From NCBI GenBank assembly GCA_910586095.1, contig CAJUHQ010000053.1, forward strand, positions 1 through 23,171: a DNA stretch of 23,171 bases, written 5' to 3'. The notes below the pieces were generated by a model. That model was not told the DNA's origin. It ran no database searches and saw only the letters and a list, made by a program, of their open reading frames with translations. Within the stretch, counting starts at the first letter, position 1. The number at the start of each line of letters is the position of its first letter. This DNA is from an uncultured Lachnospiraceae bacterium (GTDB lineage: Bacteria; Bacillota; Clostridia; Lachnospirales; Lachnospiraceae). The position numbers and the translations under genes are program-made. Below are positions 6,908 through 14,710 of the stretch, piece after piece.

Positions 6908-7015
6908 GTAACAGTTCAGCCTTCGGCTTCCTGTTACAGGCATCAAGCCATGCAAAACCACTTTACATTCTCACGAACTTTGCAGCAAGTGCAAAGTTCT
7001 GGGCTGAACTGTTAC
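6908..7015 (-). mobile_element. IS66-like non-autonomous palindromic element (MITE), copy 2
   Basis: A 108-bp element with the same perfect 12-bp terminal inverted repeats as copy 1 (GTAACAGTTCAG / CTGAACTGTTAC), in inverse orientation. It is flanked by perfect 8-bp direct repeats atagcaga (6900..6907 and 7016..7023), clear evidence of transposition. The 10-bp internal hairpin (GAACTTTGCA 6975..6984 with TGCAAAGTTC 6990..6999) and the internal CTGTTAC (6931..6937) are kept. Relative to copy 1 it lacks about 29 bp, consistent with loss between the two GCGTGGT repeats seen in copy 1. It lies 24 bases after the topB stop. The remaining geneless sequence from 6657 to 6899 is AT-rich, and I see nothing definite in it. 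Confidence 0.9.
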
Positions 7016-7039
7016 ATAGCAGATTCTTAATCAAAATAC

Positions 7040-10000
7040 TTATTCAATCCACGGCTGTGCCCGACTTTTTGTATCTATATTTCTAGCAGGTTCACCCGCA
7101 TTGTCAAAATCAAACTGAATTTTCTCATCCTCATATTTTAAGTACGCATCAAATGTATTTCCTGCCTTTGAGACAAAACCACTAATCTTTTGTCTAGTTC
7201 TCCCAACTGTAAAAAGTTCCTGCATCACTTCCTGAGAAAGAGATACTTGTGCTACGGTATGCCCTATTTTAAAACCACACAAACACTCATAATACCATTG
7301 ACTTTTTCCAAGCTTTCTCTCCTTACACTTTGGACAATGTATTGTGGTTTCTTCTGGTATTGGACGATCTGGAAAATCAAAGGAGATCTGTCCTTGCGCA
7401 TCTAATTTTAGTGACGCGTCAAATTTTTTGCCTGCCTTAGACTTAAACCCTTGTATCACTGTAGTTTTCTTATTTGTCAACAATTCTTTTATCTGTGTCA
7501 CTGACAAACTTTTCCCTGCAATCTTTCCTACAGAAAAACGACAACTTGCCTCGTCAAGTTTATTGTAATTAGCACAACCATATCCAAACGATGTCTGTAC
7601 AATCTCACCTTTACATAGTGGACAAACTACATCTTTCACTTTTTTTACGGTTACATTTTCAAAGTCAAATCCTATGGTATGTTTCCCATTCTCATTTTGT
7701 AACAGCACTAAACAAGCATCAAATTTGTTTCCGTTCTTACTTTTAAATCCCCGTATCGTCTGTGTTGTTTTAGCAGTCAACAATTCCTTTACTTGTGATT
7801 GGGTCAAGCTCTTCTCTGCTATTTTTCCAATGGCAAACTTACAACTCGACGCATTTTGTGGATCAAAATTCGCACATCCATATCCAAAACTCTTTGCAAG
7901 AATCGCTCCACCACAGTCTGGGCAGACAACATCTGGTACTATTTGTGGCTGATTCTGTGAAAAGTCAAACTGAATCTCGATTTTTCCCTCTTCATTTTTG
8001 TGCATCAACAATGCTGCCTGAAACTTCTTTTTTGCCTTAGATGCAAAGCCATCTAGAACTTGCGTTCTTCCATCTTTTATCAGTGCCGCACATTCCTCTT
8101 CTGACAAATCTCTACCTGCAATTGTTCCAATCACAAATTTGCAACCACTTCCATCCTTTTGATAATTTGAACAACCATATCCAAAAGGAGTTGTAATTAT
8201 ATCTGCACCACACAGCGGGCAGGAAACTCCAATTTTTTTGCGTGCGCCTGGTCCCCTAGCTCCTTTTCCTGCAAATGAACTAATCTGCTCTGCGAGCTGA
8301 TCCGACAAATTGCGATCTCGTATCTGTATCGTCTCTCTTCGTATAAAGTCCTCAAGTTTTGTGCGATACTCTGCTACATCCACCGTCCCATTGGTAATCC
8401 CATCCAATCCTTTTTCCCATGAAGCCGTCATCTTAGGATTAAGCAATGCTGGCACAGTCATTGCAACTACCTCATACACCATCTCTCCAAAATTTTGGGG
8501 TGTAATCACTTGCGTTTTTTTATTAAGATTTAAATAACCTATACGGATTAGTTTCTTGATAATCTCTGCTCTGGTTGCACTAGTGCCAATACCTGACCCT
8601 TTAATCTGTGCGCGAAGTTCTTCGTCCTCTATCAACTGTCCTGCGTTCTCCATCGCTAAGATCATCGATCCAGATGTATAGCGCTTTGGTGCAGAAGTTT
8701 TGCTTTCCTTGATTTCAAAACCATTTACACTTAGCGTATCTCCCTGTTTAATGGTATCCGCAAACAAAACTAATGCTTTGGCATTATTCTTTTTTTCAGC
8801 ATCTGCATCTTGTCCTTGTGTATCTGTCGAAGCCTCTTCTTTTTTCTTATCAGATTCTACCTCTGCCTCGTCAGTATCAGCATCTGCAAGCGTTTTCCCC
8901 ATAACTTCCAAAAATCCCAACACTTTCAACACTTTGGCAGAAGCAAACAAAGACTCTTTGTCAATACCTATTATAATCTTTACTGTCTGATATTCGGCAG
9001 GTGGATAAAAAATACTCAAAAACCGGCGCACAATCAACTCAAAAACCTTGCTTTGTAGAGGCGAAAGACTAGAAAGTTCTGTCATCTGCCCTGTTGGAAT
9101 AATGGCATAATGGTCTGTGACTTTGTTGTCATCTGTGTATTGTGTTTTGCCCACATTCTTATAAAGTTGCTTTGTCAAAATAGTACTCACAAAATTTTGT
9201 GTTGGCGTATAGCTTTGTAGACCACTTAGATTTTTTATAATTTCCTTTGCAACTGCTGTTGTCAGAACTCTGGCATCTGTTCTAGGATACGTTGTTAATT
9301 TTTTTTCGTACAAGTCTTGTGCTACCTGCAAGGTCTGATCTGGACTGATCTTAAACCGTTTGGAGCACTCTGCTTGCAATTCGGCCAGATTGAAAAGCAG
9401 TGGAGCCTTCTTTTTAGATGTCCCCTTCTCAATTGTCTTTACTATGGCTGCTTTTTTGTCAAAACTACAAATTAATTTTTCTGCATCTGACTTTTCTTTA
9501 AAACCGTTTTCCTTGTAGAGTTTTGGAGATGCAAAGTACGCAGAGCCCTCCACAGCCCTCCACTCTGCCTCAATATGTTCCTTTGCAAAATCTCCGACAA
9601 CTCTGTAAAATGGAGTTTCCTTAAAATTGCGAATCTCACGCTCACGATCCACTACCATGCCGAGCACACAAGTCATCACTCTGCCCACTGCGATTGCTGT
9701 ATACCCTTTTGTAGCAGCAGCGTTATTTAATAACTTGCCATACTTTACAGACATAACGCGCGAAAAATTGATTCCCATCGCATAGTCCTCTATTGATCGC
9801 ATAATGCCTGATTTGCCGAGATTGGCATAGTCCGACATAGGTTTAGCCTGTGCTACACCTCGCTTGATTTCATCCTCTGTCTGGGAGTCAATCCACACGC
9901 GAAGTTCCTGTATACCTTTGCGCACTCCACCAAAATTGCGGATATTTTCTTCGATTGTCTGTCCTTCTTTTCCAGAGTCCCCTGCCCAGTACACTGTGTC

Positions 10001-10291
10001 AATATCCTCTCGATGTAGCAACTTATGCACGATTTGATATTGCTGGCTTACATTTTTAATAACGCCATATTTATAATTTTCAGGAAGAAATGGCAAATCC
10101 TCCAGCACCCACTTTTTATATTTGACATCATATTCCTCTGGATACACCATCTCCACCAGATGCCCCACACACCACGTTATCACATAGTCATCATTTTCTA
10201 TATAGCCGTCTTTTCTGCCAGACACACGAAATACCTTTGCATAGTCCTGTGCCACAGAAGGTTTCTCTGTTATAATTAGTTTCTTTCCCAA
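7040..10291 (-). CDS. topB: DNA topoisomerase III (type IA) with four C-terminal zinc-type repeats
   Basis: About 1083 residues from a TTG start at 10291, preferred because GAGGAG lies 6 bases upstream and the product then begins GKKLIITEKPSVAQ, as in other TopB proteins; the ATG at 10318 has no good site. The N-terminal Toprim domain has ITEKPS (Glu9) and AGDSGKEGQ (Asp105, Glu109). AVGRV and the active-site TYPRTD (Tyr335) follow, then GIGTSATRAEII. An acidic Asp/Glu/Lys-rich insert (about 468-505) interrupts the catalytic core. Four repeats of about 90 residues (starts near 689, 790, 889 and 984) each carry cysteine pairs, mostly CPxC...GYGC, and end in GF-x-SKxGxxFDA...F-DF. The enzyme relaxes and decatenates DNA by single-strand passage. 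The chain is much longer than the usual 650-700 residues. Confidence 0.95.
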   Translation of the reverse strand: MGKKLIITEKPSVAQDYAKVFRVSGRKDGYIENDDYVITWCVGHLVEMVYPEEYDVKYKKWVLEDLPFLPENYKYGVIKNVSQQYQIVHKLLHREDIDTVYWAGDSGKEGQTIEENIRNFGGVRKGIQELRVWIDSQTEDEIKRGVAQAKPMSDYANLGKSGIMRSIEDYAMGINFSRVMSVKYGKLLNNAAATKGYTAIAVGRVMTCVLGMVVDREREIRNFKETPFYRVVGDFAKEHIEAEWRAVEGSAYFASPKLYKENGFKEKSDAEKLICSFDKKAAIVKTIEKGTSKKKAPLLFNLAELQAECSKRFKISPDQTLQVAQDLYEKKLTTYPRTDARVLTTAVAKEIIKNLSGLQSYTPTQNFVSTILTKQLYKNVGKTQYTDDNKVTDHYAIIPTGQMTELSSLSPLQSKVFELIVRRFLSIFYPPAEYQTVKIIIGIDKESLFASAKVLKVLGFLEVMGKTLADADTDEAEVESDKKKEEASTDTQGQDADAEKKNNAKALVLFADTIKQGDTLSVNGFEIKESKTSAPKRYTSGSMILAMENAGQLIEDEELRAQIKGSGIGTSATRAEIIKKLIRIGYLNLNKKTQVITPQNFGEMVYEVVAMTVPALLNPKMTASWEKGLDGITNGTVDVAEYRTKLEDFIRRETIQIRDRNLSDQLAEQISSFAGKGARGPGARKKIGVSCPLCGADIITTPFGYGCSNYQKDGSGCKFVIGTIAGRDLSEEECAALIKDGRTQVLDGFASKAKKKFQAALLMHKNEEGKIEIQFDFSQNQPQIVPDVVCPDCGGAILAKSFGYGCANFDPQNASSCKFAIGKIAEKSLTQSQVKELLTAKTTQTIRGFKSKNGNKFDACLVLLQNENGKHTIGFDFENVTVKKVKDVVCPLCKGEIVQTSFGYGCANYNKLDEASCRFSVGKIAGKSLSVTQIKELLTNKKTTVIQGFKSKAGKKFDASLKLDAQGQISFDFPDRPIPEETTIHCPKCKERKLGKSQWYYECLCGFKIGHTVAQVSLSQEVMQELFTVGRTRQKISGFVSKAGNTFDAYLKYEDEKIQFDFDNAGEPARNIDTKSRAQPWIE

Positions 10292-10320
10292 CGTCTTCTC
10301 CTCATTTTTTCTTTTCATCC

Positions 10321-10354
10321 TGCAAACAATCTATCCTGCAAAACCTTGTTTGCA
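10321..10354. promoter_or_regulatory. Inverted repeat immediately upstream of topB
   Basis: TGCAAACAA (10321..10329) and TTGTTTGCA (10346..10354) are perfect 9-bp arms 16 bases apart. On the minus strand the hairpin would finish 30 bases before the TTG start of topB and about 17 bases before its ribosome binding site. The half-site TGCAAACAA also occurs in the dyad at 2010..2026. It may be an operator or a leader hairpin; no T-run follows, so it is not a terminator for the gene upstream. Confidence 0.4.
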
Positions 10355-10390
10355 TACTCTTTTTCCAAATGATAAAAGCTAACTATTCTT

Positions 10391-11662
10391 TTAGTAAGAT
10401 TCTTCTTTAAAATCCTCAAGACGCTTGCCTGTATACTGAATTGCAATGCGATTTTCTGGATGAACATCTACTAGATACAACACTGCTAAGAAAAACCACT
10501 CCAGCGGTTTCATTAGATAATAAACTATATCTGCGACAATCTTGGTGCGAATCTTCTTTGCGATTGGCAATCCATATGTATCATAAATATGACGGATCAC
10601 TCTGTGAGCATGTGGTATCCTCTCCTCCAAAACCTGCTCAAAAGCATTGGCAATACAAAGCTGTCGATTAACCACTACATAATGTCCATGACGAACTCCC
10701 ATTCGTAGTGGCTTTACTACCTGTTTATGGCCTCCTGCTGCCACAGTGCATAGATAATGCATGTCATATTGGACATTTTGCGGCGAAACGCGCTGAGAAA
10801 GTGTCCATTCACTCGTTTCTGTCCATGCCTTAATCACAGCATCTGGCTCTTGTCCCAAAAGACATAGTACAAGAATCAAAATCCCTAAAAGTGGCCACAT
10901 CAAAATCAATGCGGCAACAGGCCAGCGACTTGATTTGTCCAAAAATTCATTACATTTGCCAAGCCAAGACTTCGTATATACCCGCTTTTGTATCTCTTGC
11001 AATGCTTTCCATTCATAAACTTTTGCGATAACACAGCGCATTGTAATCATCCAAATATTTAGCGGAAACAAAATAAGCAAAAAACCAAAAAAGCCAATCT
11101 GTACAAACCATACAATACTTAAAGCACACCCCAAATACATGCTTGCCAGCCCAATCACCATCATGAGGGGCGGCATTTTCTCAAGTCGAATAAAATTTAC
11201 TAAAAAATAACCTACTATTGCAACTAGAATAATTGCTATAACAGTAGGGACTGTATGTGTGTTAATTGGTGTATGCTTTTCATTGTTGACCAGTTGTTCT
11301 TGCCAATCTGCCGAAAATATAACATTTTCTATAAAATCTAGATACAGCCGACTATACAATAATCCCAGCCCTATCGCCGACAAGTCTGACATATGACTAC
11401 GCTTGTGCAACTCTGGATTTTTGCGAATACGAAACAAAAAGATCCCTTCTATAACAGTCAAAACAATCGGATAAATGATACATCCCCCTAGTATAATTCC
11501 CCCTGCAAATAGTCCTGCCACCAATGCACGAAACAATCCCGTTTCTATAATGTAATGATATTGCAATGAATTCAAACACCCTAAACTTCCTCCGGCCAAC
11601 AGAGAAAACAACACAGACGCAATCCACGGATATTGGATACAAAATTTTTTTATCTTCTTCAT
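10391..11662 (-). CDS. Polytopic membrane protein of unknown function
   Basis: 423 residues. About six hydrophobic segments lie in the first 280 residues (for example ASVLFSLLAGGSLGCL, VIAIILVAIVGYFLV and FGFLLILFPLNIWMI). A C-terminal soluble part of about 130 residues includes LCTVAAGGHKQVVKP, GVRHGHYVVVNRQLCIANAFE and a final LMKPLEWFFLAVLYLVD hydrophobic stretch. It resembles an uncharacterised family I recall as DUF6688, but I cannot confirm this. No catalytic motif is recognised, although the conserved-looking Gly/His/Arg stretch (HKQVVKP...RHGH) suggests a functional site. ATG 11662 is chosen because AAAGG then has normal spacing; the ATG at 11671 directly abuts that site. topB follows 99 bases downstream on the same strand, so cotranscription is possible. 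Confidence 0.7.
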   Translation of the reverse strand: MKKIKKFCIQYPWIASVLFSLLAGGSLGCLNSLQYHYIIETGLFRALVAGLFAGGIILGGCIIYPIVLTVIEGIFLFRIRKNPELHKRSHMSDLSAIGLGLLYSRLYLDFIENVIFSADWQEQLVNNEKHTPINTHTVPTVIAIILVAIVGYFLVNFIRLEKMPPLMMVIGLASMYLGCALSIVWFVQIGFFGFLLILFPLNIWMITMRCVIAKVYEWKALQEIQKRVYTKSWLGKCNEFLDKSSRWPVAALILMWPLLGILILVLCLLGQEPDAVIKAWTETSEWTLSQRVSPQNVQYDMHYLCTVAAGGHKQVVKPLRMGVRHGHYVVVNRQLCIANAFEQVLEERIPHAHRVIRHIYDTYGLPIAKKIRTKIVADIVYYLMKPLEWFFLAVLYLVDVHPENRIAIQYTGKRLEDFKEESY

Positions 11663-11778
11663 CACATCCATCCTTTCTTAGTAGTTTTCATTCCACTACT
11701 CTTTTAATTAAACAATCAAAATCGAACGTTTTGAGAGTCCATCATGTTGACATATTTCATTGAAGCGCTTGTGTGTAT

Positions 11779-11809
11779 CAAAAACGACAGGCAGGATTAT
11801 ATCCTGCCT
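11779..11809 (-). terminator. Rho-independent terminator after asd
   Basis: On the minus strand a perfect 9-bp stem (AGGCAGGAT 11809..11801 with ATCCTGCCT 11797..11789, 3-base loop) is followed by GTCGTTTTTG. It lies about 160 bases after the asd stop and is the best terminator in the window. Apart from this, 11663..11970 is geneless and holds no promoter I can call with confidence. Confidence 0.8.
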
Positions 11810-11970
11810 ACCCATCCAAACCGTTCCAATTATAGTCTTTCTTTTCAAAAAAATGTTCTCTTTATTTGCTGTTCCATTCTGCTAACTAATCAGTCAACTC
11901 TGCTATGTGATCCTCACAAAGTTTCAATGATAATACATTGGCTTGTGACTTTCCTAAAAGGGAAGTTATA

Positions 11971-13056
11971 TTACTTTTTTGTTATATACCCTTGTGCTTT
12001 GAGCAGTTCTGCACAAAGTACTGCGCCGCCCGCAGCACCTCTTACTGTATTATGTGAGAGTCCTACAAACTTCCAGTCATAGACAGTATCCTCGCGCAAA
12101 CGCCCTACACAGATACCCATACCATTTTCAAAATCTACATCCAAGCTTACCTGCGGTCTATTGTCCTGCTCAAGATACTGAATAAACTGTTTAGGCGCGC
12201 TAGGAAGTTCCAGTTCTTGTGGTATTCCCTTGAATCCTACCAGTTTCTCGATCAACTGCTCCTTAGTCGCCTGTTTTTTAAACTTCACAAACACTGCTGC
12301 TGTATGCCCATTAAGCACAGGCACGCGAATACACTGACATGTAATGACAGGCGAAGTTGCTGGAACAATCACTCCATCCTGAATCGTACCCCATATTCTC
12401 AAGGGCTCTTTCTCACTTTTTTCTTCCTCTCCACCAATATAAGGAATAATGTTTCCTTCCATCTCTGGCCAATCCTGAAATGTCTTACCTGCACCTGAGA
12501 TCGCCTGATAAGTGGTTGCAACTACTTCATAAGGCTCAAATTCCTTCCACGCTGTGAGAACAGGTGCATAACTTTGAATCGAGCAATTAGGCTTTACCGC
12601 CACAAACCCGCGCTGTGTGCCAAGGCGTTTTCTCTGAGAAACAATCACATCCATATGTTCTGGGTTGATCTCTGGCACTACCATTGGTACATCTGGCGTC
12701 CAGCGATGTGCTGAGTTATTGCTGACCACAGGAGTTTCTGTCCGCGCATACTCTTCCTCAATCTTCTTGATCTCATCCTTTGTCATATCCACTGCCGAAA
12801 ACACAAAGTCCACCTCTGAGGCAACTTTTTCTACCTCATTTACATTCATCACCACAAGATCTTTCACAGATTCTGGGATTGGAGTAGTCATTTTCCATCT
12901 GCCCTCTACTGCCTGCTCATAACGATTTCCCGCAGAACGTGGACTTGCTGCTATAGTTGTCACCTCAAACCAAGGATGATTCTCCAAAAGAGAAATAAAT
13001 CGCTGTCCTACCATCCCCGTGCCGCCAAGAATACCCACTTTTAATTTTTCACTCAT
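11971..13056 (-). CDS. asd: Aspartate-semialdehyde dehydrogenase (fungal/archaeal type)
   Basis: 361 residues. It reduces aspartyl phosphate to aspartate semialdehyde with NADPH, the branch point to lysine/diaminopimelate, threonine and methionine. Visible are the nucleotide-binding GILGGTGMVGQRF (about 8-20), the active-site Cys158 in VKPNCSIQSY, and His251 in VLNGHTAAVF. The fungal/archaeal-type assignment rests on overall resemblance to those sequences, such as SNNSAHRW and VVPEINPEH. The open frame reaches back to 13122, but ATG 13056 is the start: AAAGGAG lies 9 bases upstream and the product then begins MSEKLKVGILGG. argH ends 84 bases upstream on the same strand and no terminator lies between them, so an argH-asd operon is likely. 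Confidence 0.95.
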   Translation of the reverse strand: MSEKLKVGILGGTGMVGQRFISLLENHPWFEVTTIAASPRSAGNRYEQAVEGRWKMTTPIPESVKDLVVMNVNEVEKVASEVDFVFSAVDMTKDEIKKIEEEYARTETPVVSNNSAHRWTPDVPMVVPEINPEHMDVIVSQRKRLGTQRGFVAVKPNCSIQSYAPVLTAWKEFEPYEVVATTYQAISGAGKTFQDWPEMEGNIIPYIGGEEEKSEKEPLRIWGTIQDGVIVPATSPVITCQCIRVPVLNGHTAAVFVKFKKQATKEQLIEKLVGFKGIPQELELPSAPKQFIQYLEQDNRPQVSLDVDFENGMGICVGRLREDTVYDWKFVGLSHNTVRGAAGGAVLCAELLKAQGYITKK

Positions 13057-13140
13057 TTTATTATACTCCTTTCTCAACCTTGCTGCTTTCTTTTCTAGAC
13101 ATGTCTTTTGCATATTGCTCAAATATAGTATCCTTTAAAA

Positions 13141-14520
13141 TTAGGATTGCTCAAGATATATTTTGTTTAATCGAATCACTTCTCTCATTGCATCTGGGCC
13201 TGGCGCTCCTATAGTAGTTCTCTTATTCACACAAGTTTCAAGGCTAACTGCCTCATAAATATCCTTCTCAAACACTGGACTAATCTGCTGAAATTCTTCT
13301 AAAGAAAGCTCATCAATCGATTTTTTCTTATCGATACAATAAAGCACAAGTTTTCCAATAATACCATGTGCATCCCGAAAAGCCACTCCATGATTGACAA
13401 GATAATCGGCGGCGTCTGTAGCATTTGTAAAGCCGTTCATTGCGCTTTTTTGCATTGTATCTTTATGAAAGTGCAATGTATCCAGCATCCCTGTAAACAG
13501 TGCCACACAACCTTTTACGGTATCAATGGCATCAAATGTCAATTCTTTGTCCTCTTGCATATCTTTGTTGTATGCGAGTGGAAGGCCCTTCATGGTCGTC
13601 AAAATCGATATCAATGCGCCATAGACACGTCCCGTCTTGCCACGCACCAATTCCGCAATATCTGGATTCTTTTTCTGTGGCATAATACTACTTCCTGTGG
13701 AATATGCATCATCAATCTCCACAAACTGATACTCATTAGAATTCCAGATAATGATCTCCTCACAAAAACGACTCAAATGCATCATAATAGTGGAAAGTGC
13801 CGATAAAAGCTCAATCACATAATCGCGATCTGCCACAGAATCCATACTGTTTATTGTGGGACCATCAAAATGAAGAAGCTGTGCTGTATAATCCCTGTCA
13901 AGCGGATAGGTCGTTCCTGCCAATGCTCCTGATCCTAGCGGACATGTGTTCATCCTAGCACAAAGATCTTCTAAACGCAACCTGTCACGCTTAAACATCT
14001 CAAAATACGCACCAACATGATGGGCCAATGTGACTGGTTGGGCCTTTTGCAAATGTGTAAATCCTGGCATATATGTCGTTATATGCTCTTCCATAATCTT
14101 GATAAGCGTCTCTAACAATTCTTTTAACAGCGCCCTAATCTCGATTGTCTCCTGTCGCACATAGAGCTTCATGTCAAGTGCAACTTGATCGTTTCTACTT
14201 CTTCCTGTATGAAGTTTCTTGCCTGTATCACCTATTCTGTCTATTAGATTGGCTTCCACAAAACTGTGGATATCCTCATACTCGTTTGTGATCTCAAGTC
14301 TTCCCTCCACAACATCTGATAAAATTTTTTCCAATCCAGATAAGATGGCTGTTTCCTCCGCAGCAGTCAATATTCCTTGTTTGGAAAGCATTTTTGTATG
14401 TGCTATGCTGCCCTCGATATCCTGTTTAAAAAACTTTTGGTCAAACGCTATAGATGCATTAAAGTTATAGACCAGCTTGTCTGTCTCTTTTGTAAATCTG
14501 CCACCCCAAAGCTGTGCCAT
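13141..14520 (-). CDS. argH: Argininosuccinate lyase
   Basis: 459 residues, the normal family length. It splits argininosuccinate into arginine and fumarate in the cytoplasm, the last step of arginine synthesis. Hallmarks of the fumarase/aspartase superfamily are present: HTGRSRNDQVA (104-114), FTHLQKAQP (His156) and the signature GSSIMPQKKNPD (276-287) with the catalytic serine loop. AGGAGG lies 9 bases before the ATG and the start MAQLWGGRF is typical. argG is not in the window; the gene leads a likely two-gene unit with asd, so both would share the promoter proposed at 14563..14590. Confidence 0.97.
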   Translation of the reverse strand: MAQLWGGRFTKETDKLVYNFNASIAFDQKFFKQDIEGSIAHTKMLSKQGILTAAEETAILSGLEKILSDVVEGRLEITNEYEDIHSFVEANLIDRIGDTGKKLHTGRSRNDQVALDMKLYVRQETIEIRALLKELLETLIKIMEEHITTYMPGFTHLQKAQPVTLAHHVGAYFEMFKRDRLRLEDLCARMNTCPLGSGALAGTTYPLDRDYTAQLLHFDGPTINSMDSVADRDYVIELLSALSTIMMHLSRFCEEIIIWNSNEYQFVEIDDAYSTGSSIMPQKKNPDIAELVRGKTGRVYGALISILTTMKGLPLAYNKDMQEDKELTFDAIDTVKGCVALFTGMLDTLHFHKDTMQKSAMNGFTNATDAADYLVNHGVAFRDAHGIIGKLVLYCIDKKKSIDELSLEEFQQISPVFEKDIYEAVSLETCVNKRTTIGAPGPDAMREVIRLNKIYLEQS

Positions 14521-14562
14521 TGAAAGCTTCCTCCTATTTTGTTCTAAATCTTTTTATAATGT

Positions 14563-14590
14563 ATCATAACTTTTCAATTGTTTCAAGCAA
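14563..14590 (-). promoter_or_regulatory. Candidate promoter for argH-asd
   Basis: On the minus strand TTGCTT (14590..14585), 16 bases, TATGAT (14568..14563), about 43 bases before the argH ATG. An overlapping alternative is TTGAAA-17-TACATT. I see no T-box, ARG box or terminator in the 190-base gap. Confidence 0.4.
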
Positions 14591-14710
14591 ATTCCTCAGC
14601 CGCGTTATCGTTCAGCCTCAAAATGTATTACATCTAAGATACATGAATCCATAATCTGTATAGATGATTTTGTATAAATTCATTTAGATCCTTTTAGCCA
14701 AACCAAACTG

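Noticed and set aside
6653..6961. 102-residue open frame on the minus strand upstream of the PAP2 gene
   Set aside because: It begins inside mobile-element copy 2, has no ribosome binding site, shows no family resemblance and overlaps the PAP2 start.
11895..11915. Second occurrence of the copy-2 target sequence (atagcaga on minus)
   Set aside because: An 8-base match is expected by chance in a window of this size; no trace of an element is attached.
13057..13122. N-terminal extension of Asd
   Set aside because: The 22 extra residues precede the normal start and lack a ribosome binding site; AAAGGAG serves ATG 13056.
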